The notes under the pieces: generated by a model | The model's input: the letters and a program-made list of their open reading frames with translations, nothing else | Database searches by the model: none | Told to the model about the DNA's origin: nothing | Source: Azospirillum brasilense | GTDB taxonomy: Bacteria > Pseudomonadota > Alphaproteobacteria > Azospirillales > Azospirillaceae | NCBI RefSeq assembly: GCF_022023855.1 | Contig: NZ_CP059451.1 | Location: 434,001 to 498,000 of the forward strand | Length of the DNA: 64,000 nt | Direction of reading: 5' to 3' | Program-made: the position numbers and the translations under genes | Part shown: positions 17,022-24,564 of the stretch, piece by piece | Numbering within the stretch: position 1 is the first letter of the stretch | Layout: every line of letters starts with the position of its first letter

Positions 17022-17219
17022 CTACGGGACGTCCGGGAATGCAAGCCGCTCATGCACTCGGGACGCGATGCGCTCGTCGGTCACCGGCGGGCCATACCCG
17101 GCGAGTGCGGCGCGCATCATGTCATTCACGCCGTCGCCGGGCCGTCGCGTCCAAAGCGCAACGTCGAAGGTGGAGCCGAACACCGTCTGGTAACGCCCAA
17201 GAAGTTCGTGGTCGATCAT
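17022..17219 (-). CDS. Small hypothetical protein, 65 residues
   Basis: I do not recognise a family. The product (MIDHELLGRYQTVFG...) is soluble, mildly acidic at the N-terminus and helical in character, with no signal peptide. Its start overlaps the stop of the upstream 110-residue gene by four bases (ATGA). That coupling and normal codon use support it as a real gene at the end of a small-gene operon. Confidence 0.6.
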   Translation of the reverse strand: MIDHELLGRYQTVFGSTFDVALWTRRPGDGVNDMMRAALAGYGPPVTDERIASRVHERLAFPDVP

Positions 17220-17548
17220 GGAGTCCCTCCTGGTTCGGGCCGCCTCGGCGCAAGCACTGCCGGGCGCGGCCGCTTGGGGCGCGGTTTTGGCGCCATGATG
17301 CGCAACGGCTCCACCCAGCGTGGGGGATAGCCGTCAGCTCCGAAGGACCAGACGGTCCACGCTATGCCGTCCACAGCGCGCAGCGACACGCGGGCGTCGT
17401 GACCGTCCTTGCCAGCTTGATGCGCCGCCTGCACGGCGGCGGTCAGAGCGCCGTTCCGCCCGCTCGGGAAAGGGCCGTACCGGTACTTCTCCAGAAAAAT
17501 GAACCAGCCGGTTCCGCGTTGCGCGACGAGATAGTGCGCGTGCGCCAT
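17216..17548 (-). CDS. Hypothetical protein, 110 residues
   Basis: No family is recognised with confidence. The first 80 residues alternate hydrophobic and polar residues in a beta-rich pattern (AHYLVAQRGTGWFIFLEKYRYGPFPS) and include a DAxVSLRAVDGIAWTVWSFG segment. The style resembles a second small protein at 18775-19071 that has VIETQAGWTVRADG. The C-terminus is Pro/Arg-rich. It lies three bases after the pentapeptide-repeat gene and overlaps the next gene by four bases, so it is part of one operon. Confidence 0.65.
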   Translation of the reverse strand: MAHAHYLVAQRGTGWFIFLEKYRYGPFPSGRNGALTAAVQAAHQAGKDGHDARVSLRAVDGIAWTVWSFGADGYPPRWVEPLRIMAPKPRPKRPRPAVLAPRRPEPGGTP

Positions 17549-17551
17549 GCC

Positions 17552-18085
17552 TCACCCCTCCCGCCGGTCCGGCAGGCGCGTGTCCGGATCACCCAAGGCG
17601 TTGGCGAGTTGATCCCCGATGAGGCCGGTTACGGTCCGCAGGTCGGCACCGTGCAGCCGCGCTCCCCACAAACTGGCCTCCGTGCAATCCGCTTCCGACA
17701 GGTTCGCACCGGACAGATCGGCAGGATCGAGGTTGGCATTCCGGAGATCGGCCGGACAGAGGCGGGCCTTGCCGAGACGGGCGTTCCACAACGACGCCCG
17801 CTCCAGGCAAGCGCCGTCAAAGTTCGCGCCCGAGGCGTCGGAGTGGTCAAGGTCGGCACCCCTCAGATCACAGCCGTTGAACCGCGCCCGACGCAGGTCG
17901 GCGCGCCACAGCGACCGGCCGGACAAATCGGCGTGGCGCAAATCGGCTTGACGGCCCTCCTGCCCCACGCTCTCCAGCCACAGGCGGTGAGCGGCCAACA
18001 CGGCATCGAGGACTTCGTCAGACGGCCGCCTTCTCTCCGCTGGAGAGGCTTGATGACCGTCAGGGCTGCGGAAACTCTCCGACAT
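17552..18085 (-). CDS. Pentapeptide-repeat protein
   Basis: From about residue 45 the protein is a run of A(D/N)Lxx pentapeptides (ADLRHADLSG, ADLRRARFNG, ADLDHSDASG, ANLDPADLSG, ANLSEADCTE) predicted to form a right-handed quadrilateral beta-helix. Such proteins mimic DNA or act as scaffolds, but the role here is unknown. ATG 18085 has AGGA seven bases upstream, whereas the earlier in-frame ATG at 18127 has none. There is no signal peptide or membrane segment. It heads a three-gene operon of small proteins. Confidence 0.85.
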   Translation of the reverse strand: MSESFRSPDGHQASPAERRRPSDEVLDAVLAAHRLWLESVGQEGRQADLRHADLSGRSLWRADLRRARFNGCDLRGADLDHSDASGANFDGACLERASLWNARLGKARLCPADLRNANLDPADLSGANLSEADCTEASLWGARLHGADLRTVTGLIGDQLANALGDPDTRLPDRREG

Positions 18086-18116
18086 GGTGTTGTCCTCGCT
18101 GCGTGTATGGTCGGGA

Positions 18117-18335
18117 TCAGGAGGCATGTACCCGACGGGTCTCGGTGAACTGGGTCAGTTGAGCGCCGCACCGCAGGGCGGCTTGGCCGGAAGGCGATAA
18201 GGTTGGATGGCTTCCTGGGGAATACGGCGATGCCTCATGCCTGCGTCGTTCGGCGGCCGCCCAACGCAGGCGCTCACGCAGAATGTCGGCACCCTCGGAC
18301 GCAGTTCCCGCGAAAGCCATGAAGCGCGAATCCAT
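18117..18335 (-). CDS. Small hypothetical protein, 72 residues
   Basis: The protein begins MDSRFMAFAGTASEGADILRE and has an Arg-rich amphipathic helix. No family is recognised. It is preceded by AAGGAGGA, one of the strongest ribosome binding sites in the window, seven bases before the ATG, which argues for real expression. It is in the same direction as the pentapeptide gene, 31 bases upstream of it. Confidence 0.6.
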   Translation of the reverse strand: MDSRFMAFAGTASEGADILRERLRWAAAERRRHEASPYSPGSHPTLSPSGQAALRCGAQLTQFTETRRVHAS

Positions 18336-18392
18336 GATTATCCTCCTTCGATGCGGGGGCGCTTTGCATCGCGCCGGTCCGCTCGGGAGCCG

Positions 18393-18812
18393 TCACCCGA
18401 GCCGTTCCCAGCATCGGCGCTCGGCTTCCAGTTCGGTCTTTTCCGCCCCGGCGAAATCGACGCGTGAGATCAGCCCGACGACACGCCCGTCATGGATGAC
18501 CGGCAGGTGCCGATACCCACCGTCCTCCATCATCTGCAGCCCCGTGAGCGCGAGATCGCTGGCGGGGATCGTGTCGGGATGCCGGGTCATCACCTCGGCC
18601 ACGGTGACATGCTCCGCATCCCGTCGCTCGGCGACGACGCGGCGAACCACATCCTGTTCCGTAAGGATGCCCTCCAACCGGTCGGCGGTCATGGCGAGCA
18701 CCACACACTGCCGCCGTTCCTTCATCGCCACCGCCGCGGCGTGGATCGTGGCCGAAGGGGGCAGGATCACCGCCTCAGTGGCGGACATCGCTTCGAAGAT
18801 TCGACGTGGCAT
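18393..18812 (-). CDS. CBS-domain-pair protein
   Basis: The 139-residue protein consists of two CBS domains. The first is AVILPPSATIHAAAVAMKERRQCVVLAM...GILTEQDVVRRVV; the second is TVAEVMTRHPDTIPASDLALTGLQMMEDGGYRHLPVI...VVGLISRVDF. Stand-alone CBS pairs bind adenine nucleotides and regulate partner proteins. ATG 18812 has GGAGGAG seven bases upstream and gives the normal length. The frame stays open to 18875, but that part is not CBS-like. The start lies inside the end of the next upstream gene, suggesting coupling. Confidence 0.9.
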   Translation of the reverse strand: MPRRIFEAMSATEAVILPPSATIHAAAVAMKERRQCVVLAMTADRLEGILTEQDVVRRVVAERRDAEHVTVAEVMTRHPDTIPASDLALTGLQMMEDGGYRHLPVIHDGRVVGLISRVDFAGAEKTELEAERRCWERLG

Positions 18813-19071
18813 GGCGGAACTCCTCCGTGGCGGTTGGCGGACAGGTGTCGCAACCGTAGGTCCATTGAATTTCATACGGACGGTTTTGCGCCGGTCGTGT
18901 CAGCACGACGCTGGCAAAGCCAAGACGGCCGGCCGCTTGCGCTTCCCGCGTCGCGCGGAGGACTGCATCGTCGAAACTGCCGCACAAGGGATAGACGAAC
19001 CCATCGGCCCGCACGGTCCAGCCGGCCTGGGTTTCGATGACGAAGAACGCCAGTCTCGTTCGTTCAAGCAT
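18775..19071 (-). CDS. Hypothetical protein, 98 residues
   Basis: The product starts MLERTRLAFFVIETQAGWTVRADGFVYPLCGSFDDAVLRATREA and ends in a polar tail. The pattern (hydrophobic strand, then GWTVRADG, then an Ala/Arg helix) resembles the 110-residue protein at 17216-17548 and small DUF2188-like folds, but I cannot assign a family. Its 3' end overlaps the CBS gene start by 38 bases. The ATG has only a modest GGAGC ribosome binding site. Confidence 0.5.
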   Translation of the reverse strand: MLERTRLAFFVIETQAGWTVRADGFVYPLCGSFDDAVLRATREAQAAGRLGFASVVLTRPAQNRPYEIQWTYGCDTCPPTATEEFRHATSNLRSDVRH

Positions 19072-19818
19072 GCCGATGCTCCGCTTCGGGCAGCAAGTCC
19101 GCGCGCCCGAACAATCACGAGCGGCTTCTGTCCTTGTGTCCCGATAATGATCCACGGCTCTGACGGGCCGTTGCTGGACAGTTTCCAAAGATGACTGAGA
19201 CTGGACGCGATCCCGTGACCTTATACAAACAGGCATGCTCCCAGGGGAGCTGTCGGCAATAATCTCTTGGCGCGCGCCTGAAAGAGTAAAAATGAATATG
19301 GGGCGTTCCATCCAAATTTCCAGGAAAATGCGAAATATTCCGCCTGAAGACAATTGAATTATCTTTATTGAATTGGAGATAGCACTGGCCTTGCCATGGC
19401 GTGACGACATGGAGCGGACAGAAATCCATACCACTCGAACAAAACAAGAGCATCGCGGAGTCGGTCCGAATGAATGCACCGCATTCGATCCCGTAGGGCC
19501 ATTGGAACATTGTCACTGCGGCTGGACCACTTGAGCCAGTTGTGCGGAGAGAATAAAATCTTATAAAAATCTAAATTCCCTCTTCCAGAACAGCCGATGC
19601 ATTGATTTCGGCTTTCATCCATCGCCCTTCTGCGGCTCTTGGGGCCATATGCCGGAATCGCCGCGGCGCAAAGCCTTTCCCAGCACAACTTCTTCTATAG
19701 CCCACACCTTTTCACAGTCCTACCGCGACCCCTGATCAGTCTCGACGGACGATGCAATGGCAACGAGGACATCGCCGCACCATACCCAATTCGGTTTACC
19801 TAACTTCGGAACACGACC
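19072..19818. other. Long AT-richer intergenic region
   Basis: About 750 bases have clearly lower GC than the rest of the window, especially 19230-19720, and no convincing gene. Open frames here translate to low-quality sequence without family features or ribosome binding sites. The region precedes the minus-strand small-gene run and the plus-strand small membrane peptide, so it probably holds their promoters. Its composition may mark acquired DNA. Confidence 0.5.
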
Positions 19819-19962
19819 ATGAACCTTCCAATGTCTACGCCTCCCAGCTTCACAACCTTTAGAAGCTCTGTAATGGAATATTTCGTGCCACCGCTTGTGA
19901 TCCCGGTTGCCGTTGTGCTCGCGGTCATACTCTTTGCATTGATTCATGGACCAGTGGCGTAA
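19819..19962 (+). CDS. 47-residue single-span membrane peptide
   Basis: The short frame encodes a polar N-terminus (MNLPMSTPPSFTTFRSS) followed by one strong hydrophobic segment (VIPVAVVLAVILFALIHG) and a three-residue tail. A 19-residue uninterrupted membrane segment in such a small frame is unlikely by chance. It stops 15 bases before the next gene, which has a good ribosome binding site. Starts at 19831 and 19873 are also possible; none has a strong ribosome binding site. Function is unknown. Confidence 0.45.
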   Translation: MNLPMSTPPSFTTFRSSVMEYFVPPLVIPVAVVLAVILFALIHGPVA

Positions 19963-19977
19963 ACCGGAGGTTTTGCC

Positions 19978-20220
19978 ATGTTCAAGAACGTAGAAAGGGA
20001 AGCCTTCGAACGGTGCGTTGCCCACGTCACGCTTCGCCCGGACGATTTCAGAATGACAGACTTCGTCGAGGCTCATGTCGTCAGGGGCGCCACGGTCCAA
20101 TTCCACAACATCACCGTGACCTATGTGCCGACCCGAACCTGCCGGGCCTATCGGTCGTCACTCCCCGCCGCCTGGTGCGGACCGTTCAGAAAGGATCTGG
20201 ACGATGGGGTGTTCTACTGA
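19978..20220 (+). CDS. Small hypothetical protein, 80 residues
   Basis: The protein begins MFKNVEREAFERCVAHVTLRPDDF and is soluble and rich in aromatic and basic residues. A GGAGG ribosome binding site stands seven bases before the ATG, and the codons are normal for the window. No family is recognised. It follows the small membrane peptide by 15 bases, so the two may be co-expressed. Confidence 0.55.
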   Translation: MFKNVEREAFERCVAHVTLRPDDFRMTDFVEAHVVRGATVQFHNITVTYVPTRTCRAYRSSLPAAWCGPFRKDLDDGVFY

Positions 20221-20264
20221 TCCGACGATCGGCTGACGGTGGCTTCGAAGCTGGAACTTCCGTG

Positions 20265-20567
20265 TCACTGCTGGCGTTCAAGCGTACCCTGGCGGCGGCC
20301 TTCGCTGTCCCGGACGATCAGTTCGCCCTCGGCGAAGCCACGTTCGACGCTGCCGATGTGGCGCCCGGCGTTGTCGCGCAACACGTGGCTTCCCTCGACA
20401 TCCGCTTCAATACGCCCGACGGGCCGACCGCCACGGTCGCGAACGACACCAGTGGCATCGACGTGATTGCCGGGGTCGAAGAGGTGCGTGGGATTGCGCT
20501 CATCGGCTGCGGCGGAGGCGGCACCAATGGCAAACGCAAAAAGAAGAGCAGTGACGGCGGGCTTCAT
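20265..20567 (-). CDS. Secreted small protein with three tandem beta-type repeats
   Basis: The 100-residue product has a clear signal peptide (MKPAVTALLFAFAIGAASAAA). The mature part holds three diverged 23- to 25-residue repeats centred on VVRDRGGRPVGRIE, VLRDNAGRHIGSVE and IVRDSEGRRQGTLE. Each looks like a strand-turn-strand unit, so a small beta-roll or sheet in the periplasm is likely. ATG 20567 has GAGGA upstream and places the signal peptide at the N-terminus; the longer frame to 20621 does not. No function can be assigned. Confidence 0.7.
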   Translation of the reverse strand: MKPAVTALLFAFAIGAASAAADERNPTHLFDPGNHVDATGVVRDRGGRPVGRIEADVEGSHVLRDNAGRHIGSVERGFAEGELIVRDSEGRRQGTLERQQ

Positions 20568-20680
20568 GGTGTCCTCAAGGGCAGCGTTCAAGCCACGGCC
20601 CTCCCTGATGTGGCGCTCCATCCCCCATCTTGCGAGGGTTCACGCCTGATCCCATACATTTTGCCCGCGGCCCGGCGCCC

Positions 20681-20857
20681 TCAGTTCCGATCGGCGTGAA
20701 GATCGATCACGTACCGCGCCAGACAGTCCGCCAGATACTCCGCCTCAGCGAAGGACAAACCACGCCGAACCGCCTCACCAGCCAGCTCACCGTTCACCAC
20801 CGTGGTGTCGATGACCATCCAGCCATCGAAATCAAAGCGAAGCCCATATTCTATCAT
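20681..20857 (-). CDS. Small hypothetical protein, 58 residues
   Basis: The product MIEYGLRFDFDGWMVIDTTVV... ends GLSFAEAEYLADCLARYVIDLHADRN, with a beta-rich first half and a helical second half like small cytoplasmic DUF proteins. Upstream bases give only a weak ribosome binding site, and an in-frame start at 20911 would add 18 Cys/Ala-rich residues. It is probably real, but family and role are unknown. Confidence 0.45.
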   Translation of the reverse strand: MIEYGLRFDFDGWMVIDTTVVNGELAGEAVRRGLSFAEAEYLADCLARYVIDLHADRN

Positions 20858-21024
20858 CATCCAATGGACATGGAGACTCGCGACGGCACATGCGACGGCG
20901 CAGACGAACACCTGCCGTCAGTACGGCCATGCATCGCACCGACCGGTCGCCGAGCAACCACCATATCTGACGGAGCCGGGTCCCATCGCGGGATTCTCCC
21001 GTCCGGAACCGGACAAGGATCGTC

Positions 21025-21110
21025 ATGCCGCACGAGACGACGTTTATCGCCACCATTGTCGTGGGCCTGGTTCTCGCCTTCCTCGGCGGCCTTCTCGCCA
21101 GCAAGCTCAG
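21025..21110 (+). pseudogene. N-terminal fragment of a CPA2 cation/proton antiporter
   Basis: From ATG 21025, with AAGGA upstream, the sequence reads MPHETTFIATIVVGLVLAFLGGLLASKL. This is the first membrane helix of YbaL/KefB-type monovalent cation:proton antiporters. The frame is then cut by an inserted IS at 21111. The gene resumes at 22842 with LRLPSLVGYLLAGVA, the expected next residues, so the two parts were once one gene. Confidence 0.8.
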
Positions 21111-21140
21111 CTGGATTTTGGCCAATTTCCCGAGTTCGGA

Positions 21141-21422
21141 TCAGCCGTGGATCCAGAAGTTCGGCTCGTTGGCGACGTAGTCGAGGGCGCGGTCGAGGGC
21201 CATGGTGGCAATCCCCAGCGGGCCTGAGGCTCCCCAGCGCTCGCCGTTCCACCAGAGCACCTGGACCGTGTCGCCGTTGCCGGTCGGCCGCAACCGCGCG
21301 ATGGGGGCGCCGGTGCGCTCGCTGAGGAGTGTGTAGCCGCGGGCGGCCTTGCGCACGATCACGCCGCCGCCACGTGCTTGGTTGAATCCCTCGATGCGCT
21401 TCAGCATGGCATCGGCGTTCAT
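21141..21422 (-). CDS. IS passenger gene, 93-residue hypothetical protein
   Basis: The protein (MNADAMLKRIEGFNQARGGGVIVRKAARGYTL...) lies wholly inside the insertion sequence, near its left end and opposite to the transposase. A strong GGGAGGG ribosome binding site precedes the ATG. The sequence has a beta-rich middle (GYTLLSERTGAPIARLRP, VQVLWWNGERWG) and looks like a well-formed small domain. I do not recognise a family. It may regulate transposition or simply be cargo. Confidence 0.65.
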   Translation of the reverse strand: MNADAMLKRIEGFNQARGGGVIVRKAARGYTLLSERTGAPIARLRPTGNGDTVQVLWWNGERWGASGPLGIATMALDRALDYVANEPNFWIHG

Positions 21423-21481
21423 CGTGACCCTCCCGTTCCGACCGGGTTGCCCGATGGTAGCAACCAGCGGGAGCCGCGGTC

Positions 21482-22828
21482 ATGTCAGCCGTTCCATACA
21501 GCCTCGAATGTTGGATGGCGCCCTTCGCGGCGCTGTTCACCCGGCCGACATGGCGGCATGCCCTGGTGCTGGTCGCGGGAGCGCTCCTCACCCCGGGGCG
21601 GCGCACCGTGACCGCCGCGTTGAGCGTCATGGGGCGACGCGAGGACGGTGGCTTCGCCAAATTCCATCGCGTGCTCAATCGGAACCGCTGGTCGAGCCGT
21701 GCCGTCGCGCAACGCCTGCTCACGCTCCTGGTTACCAGCTTCGTGCCGCAGGGGCCTGTCGTCATTGGCATCGACGAGACGATCGAGCGCCGCTGGGGAC
21801 CGAAGATCAAGGCGCGCGGCATCTACCGCGACCCGGTGCGCTCCAGCCATGGGCATTTCGTCAAGGCCAGCGGTCTGCGCTGGATGGTGGTCATGCTGCT
21901 GGTCCCCATTCCGTGGGCCGGACGGGTCTGGGCGCTGCCGTTTCTGAGCGCCCTGGCGCCCTCGGAGCGGTTCGCCCGGGAGACCGGACGGCGCCATAAG
22001 AAGCTGACCGACTGGGCCCGCCAACTCCTGCTCCAGGTCCGGCGCTGGGTGCCCGACCGGCCCATGATCGCGGTCGCCGACAGCAGCTACGCGGCCATCG
22101 AACTGCTGCGCGACCTGCGGGCCCATCTTACCGTCATCACGCGCTTGCGTCTGGATGCCCGCCTGTTCGAACCGGCCCCACCGCGGCCGCCAGGCACGAT
22201 GGGACGGCCCCGGGTGTCGGGAGCCCGTTTGCCCTCCCTGACGCAGCGCTTGAACGACCCCACCACCGCCTGGCAGCGCGTTCGGGTCACCGGCTGGTAT
22301 GGTGGTGAGGAGCGCCAGTTGGACATCGCTTCCGGCACGGCCCAGTGGTATCACCCCGGCAAACAGGTTGCGATCCGCTGGGTTCTGGTGCGCGATCCGC
22401 ATGGCGCCTTCGAGCCGCAAGGCTTGCTGTGCGCCGACCTGCAGGCCGATCCGCTCATGGTGCTGTGCTGGTTCATCCGCCGGTGGGCCGTGGAGGTGAC
22501 CTTCGCCGAGGTCCGCCGTCACCTCGGCGTCGAGACCCAACGGCAATGGTCGGACCCGGCGATCGCCCGCACCACCCCGGCGCTGCTCGAGCTGTTCTCT
22601 CTGGTCACGCTGTGGGCCAACGAAATCTCGGCGGAGATGGTCATCCGACCACGCGCCGCGGGATGGTATGCCAAGGCCGAACCGACCTTCAGTGACGCCC
22701 TGGCCGCGGTCCGCTTCCGGCTCTGGAGCGAGACGACTTTCTCGCTGTCAACGCTGGGCGGGGAGAGCGCGAAACTCCTCGGCGCCGGGCTCAACCGCCT
22801 CATTCAGGCCGTTTGCTTTCCGGCGTGA
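21482..22828 (+). CDS. DDE-type transposase (IS4/IS701-like)
   Basis: The 448-residue protein has the pattern of large IS4-superfamily transposases. An N-terminal region (GALLTPGRRTVTAALSVMG) is followed by the first catalytic Asp in VVIGIDETIERRWG, the second in MIAVADSSYAAIELL, and a candidate glutamate in FIRRWAVEVTFAEVRRHLG. It is full length with a GGGAG ribosome binding site. It is the mobilising enzyme of the surrounding element and is divergent from the passenger gene. Confidence 0.88.
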   Translation: MSAVPYSLECWMAPFAALFTRPTWRHALVLVAGALLTPGRRTVTAALSVMGRREDGGFAKFHRVLNRNRWSSRAVAQRLLTLLVTSFVPQGPVVIGIDETIERRWGPKIKARGIYRDPVRSSHGHFVKASGLRWMVVMLLVPIPWAGRVWALPFLSALAPSERFARETGRRHKKLTDWARQLLLQVRRWVPDRPMIAVADSSYAAIELLRDLRAHLTVITRLRLDARLFEPAPPRPPGTMGRPRVSGARLPSLTQRLNDPTTAWQRVRVTGWYGGEERQLDIASGTAQWYHPGKQVAIRWVLVRDPHGAFEPQGLLCADLQADPLMVLCWFIRRWAVEVTFAEVRRHLGVETQRQWSDPAIARTTPALLELFSLVTLWANEISAEMVIRPRAAGWYAKAEPTFSDALAAVRFRLWSETTFSLSTLGGESAKLLGAGLNRLIQAVCFPA

Positions 22829-22841
22829 TTGAGCAAAGTCG

Positions 22842-23624
22842 AGCTCAGGCTGCCTTCCCTCGTCGGCTATCTGCTGGCCGGTGTCGCGGCCGGTCCCTTC
22901 ACGCCCGGCTTCGTTGCCGACGAGGGGCTGGCATCATCGCCGTCGGCTGGCTCATCGTCGAGGATCTCGCCATGGTGCTGGCTCTGGTGCTGTTGCCGGC
23001 CCTGGCGGGCATGCTCGGCGGGACGCCGCACGGCGCGGCGGGCGAAACCGGCGGCATCGCCTTGGCCGTGTCCCTGGCGCTGACGCTGGGCAAGGTCGGG
23101 GTGTTCCTGGCCCTCGTGCTGGTGGTCGGCACGCGCGCGATCCCGTGGCTTCTGATGCAGGTCGCCCGGACCGGCTCGCGCGAGCTGTTCACGCTCTCGG
23201 TGCTGGCGACCGCGCTCGGCATCGCCTACGGCTCGGCCGAGCTGTTCGGCGTCTCCTTCGCTCTCGGGGCCTTCTTCGCCGGCGTCGTCCTGAGCGAGAG
23301 CGACTTCAGCCATCAAGCCGCGGCCGACGCGCTGCCGCTTCAGGATGCCTTCGCGGTGCTGTTCTTCGTCTCGGTCGGCATGCTGTTCGACCCGATGATC
23401 CTGGTCCACGAGCCGTTCGCCGTGCTCGCCGTCGTCCTGGTCATCGTCCTCGGCAAGACGCTGGCGGCCTTCGGCATCGTGATGGTGGTCGGCTACCCGG
23501 CCTCGACCGCCCTCACCGTGTCGGCCAGTCTGGAGCAAGTCGGCGAGTTCTCCTTCATCCTGGCCAGCCTCGGGGTGACGCTCGGGCTGCTGCCGCCGGA
23601 GGGACGCGACTTGATCCTCGCGGG
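22842..23624 (+). pseudogene. Remainder of the CPA2 cation/proton antiporter, deleted and truncated
   Basis: The fragment resumes with LRLPSLVGYLLAGVAAGPFTPGFVADEGLA, then loses about a hundred residues. It continues in a different frame as IIAVGWLIVEDLAMVLALVLLPALAG through GVSFALGAFFAGVVLSESDFSHQAA, LFFVSVGMLFDP and SLEQVGEFSFILASLGV. It ends at LPPEGRDLILAG, where an IS630 remnant begins. The C-terminal membrane helices and any RCK/TrkA-N domain are missing. With the upstream IS split, the gene carries at least three separate lesions and cannot make a working exchanger. Confidence 0.85.
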
Positions 23625-24497
23625 TGATGTTGCCGGGGACCGGCAGTTTGGCCGAGGTGTGCCAGCCGGCCTGATCGAGCAGGACGACGGCATGGGCCCC
23701 GGGCGCCACGGCGCGGGCGATCTCCTCCAGGTGCAGCGCCATCGCCTCGCTCGTGCAGCGCGGCAGCACCAGGGCCGCGCCTTTGCCCTGGGCCGGGCAG
23801 ATCGCGCCGAACAGATAGGCCGAGCGCGTGCGCTGATCGTGCTGGGCCGCCGGTCGGGTGCCCCGGCGTGCCCAGCGGCGGGTGATTTTGTTCTTCTGGC
23901 CGATGCGGGCTTCGTCCTGCCACCAGACCTCTATGGGCTTGCCGGCGGCCTCGTGCGCGGCGATCTGCGCCAGCAGGGCGGGGAAGTTTTTTTGAACGCC
24001 TCGGCGGCGCCGGGATCCTCGGCGTGGTGGCGGGGGCGGGCCGACAGCTTGCGCAAACCCAGAGCGCGCAGTTCCCGGCTCAGCGTCTGCTTGGAGACGG
24101 TTACACGGAACTCGTTCCAGAGCCAGTGCAGCAGGTCGGCAATCCGCCAACGTACGACCCCATGCACCGCCGGGATCGGTCCATCCTCGACGACCTGGCA
24201 CAGGGCCGCCCGGTGATGGTCGGCCAAGCGCGGCTGCGGGCCCGGCGCCTTGCCGGTCAGCAAGCCCGCCGGTCCCGCGTCATTGAAACGCAGCACCCAG
24301 TCGCGCACCGTCTGCAAGCCGACCCCGCCGATCTGCGCCGCGGCCAAGCGCGGTTCTCCGTCGTAGATCGTCGCCAGGGCGAGCAGCCGACGGACTTGGC
24401 CGGGATCGTGAGAGGCACGGGCAAGCCGACGCAGAGCGGCGGCGTCGTAATCGCTGCGTATCGGAACCGGAGCGGCCATCGTGGACCTCGTCGCCAT
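23625..24497 (-). pseudogene. IS630-family transposase, frameshift type, 3' truncated
   Basis: The first frame (ATG 24497) encodes the helix-turn-helix part (DPGQVRRLLALATIYDG, AAAQIGGVGLQTVRDWVLRF) and a linker. At 23987-23993 the minus strand has seven consecutive A, and the family sequence continues in another frame (FPALLAQIAAHEAAGKP, VWWQDEARIGQKNK, AVVLLDQAGWH). An A7 slippery run at this point is the usual site of programmed frameshifting in IS630 elements. The protein ends at LPVPGNIT where antiporter DNA begins, so the third catalytic residue (Glu) is gone. Confidence 0.85.
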
Positions 24498-24564
24498 GGT
24501 CTCTCCGGTGAATCACGCGGCACGCTCCTCCGAGAATCACCGCATGAGGCGTACTCCACAGAAC

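Larger units (their letters stand above)
21111..22841 (+). mobile_element. Complete DDE-type insertion sequence inside an antiporter gene
   Basis: The 1731-bp element is bounded by a 7-base target duplication AGCTCAG at 21104-21110 and 22842-22848. Joining the flanks restores the antiporter codons SKLRLPS. The ends are imperfect inverted repeats: the left has TTTTGGCCAATTTC, and the right, reversed, has TTTGCTCAATCAC. It carries a 448-residue transposase and an oppositely oriented 93-residue passenger gene. The transposase is intact, so the element may be active. The family is IS4/IS701-like by eye. Confidence 0.75.

Noticed and set aside
19115-19516. Minus-strand open frame in the AT-rich gap
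   Set aside because: No ribosome binding site, no family features and unusual residue composition. It is probably a chance frame.
19667-19682. Possible sigma-54 promoter on the minus strand (TGG and TTGC elements at correct spacing)
   Set aside because: The -24 element lacks the usual CAC bases and no gene starts nearby, so the match is not better than chance.
22867-24201. Long minus-strand frame covering the antiporter remnant
   Set aside because: Only the part above about 23625 is transposase-like. The rest is the antisense of the antiporter.
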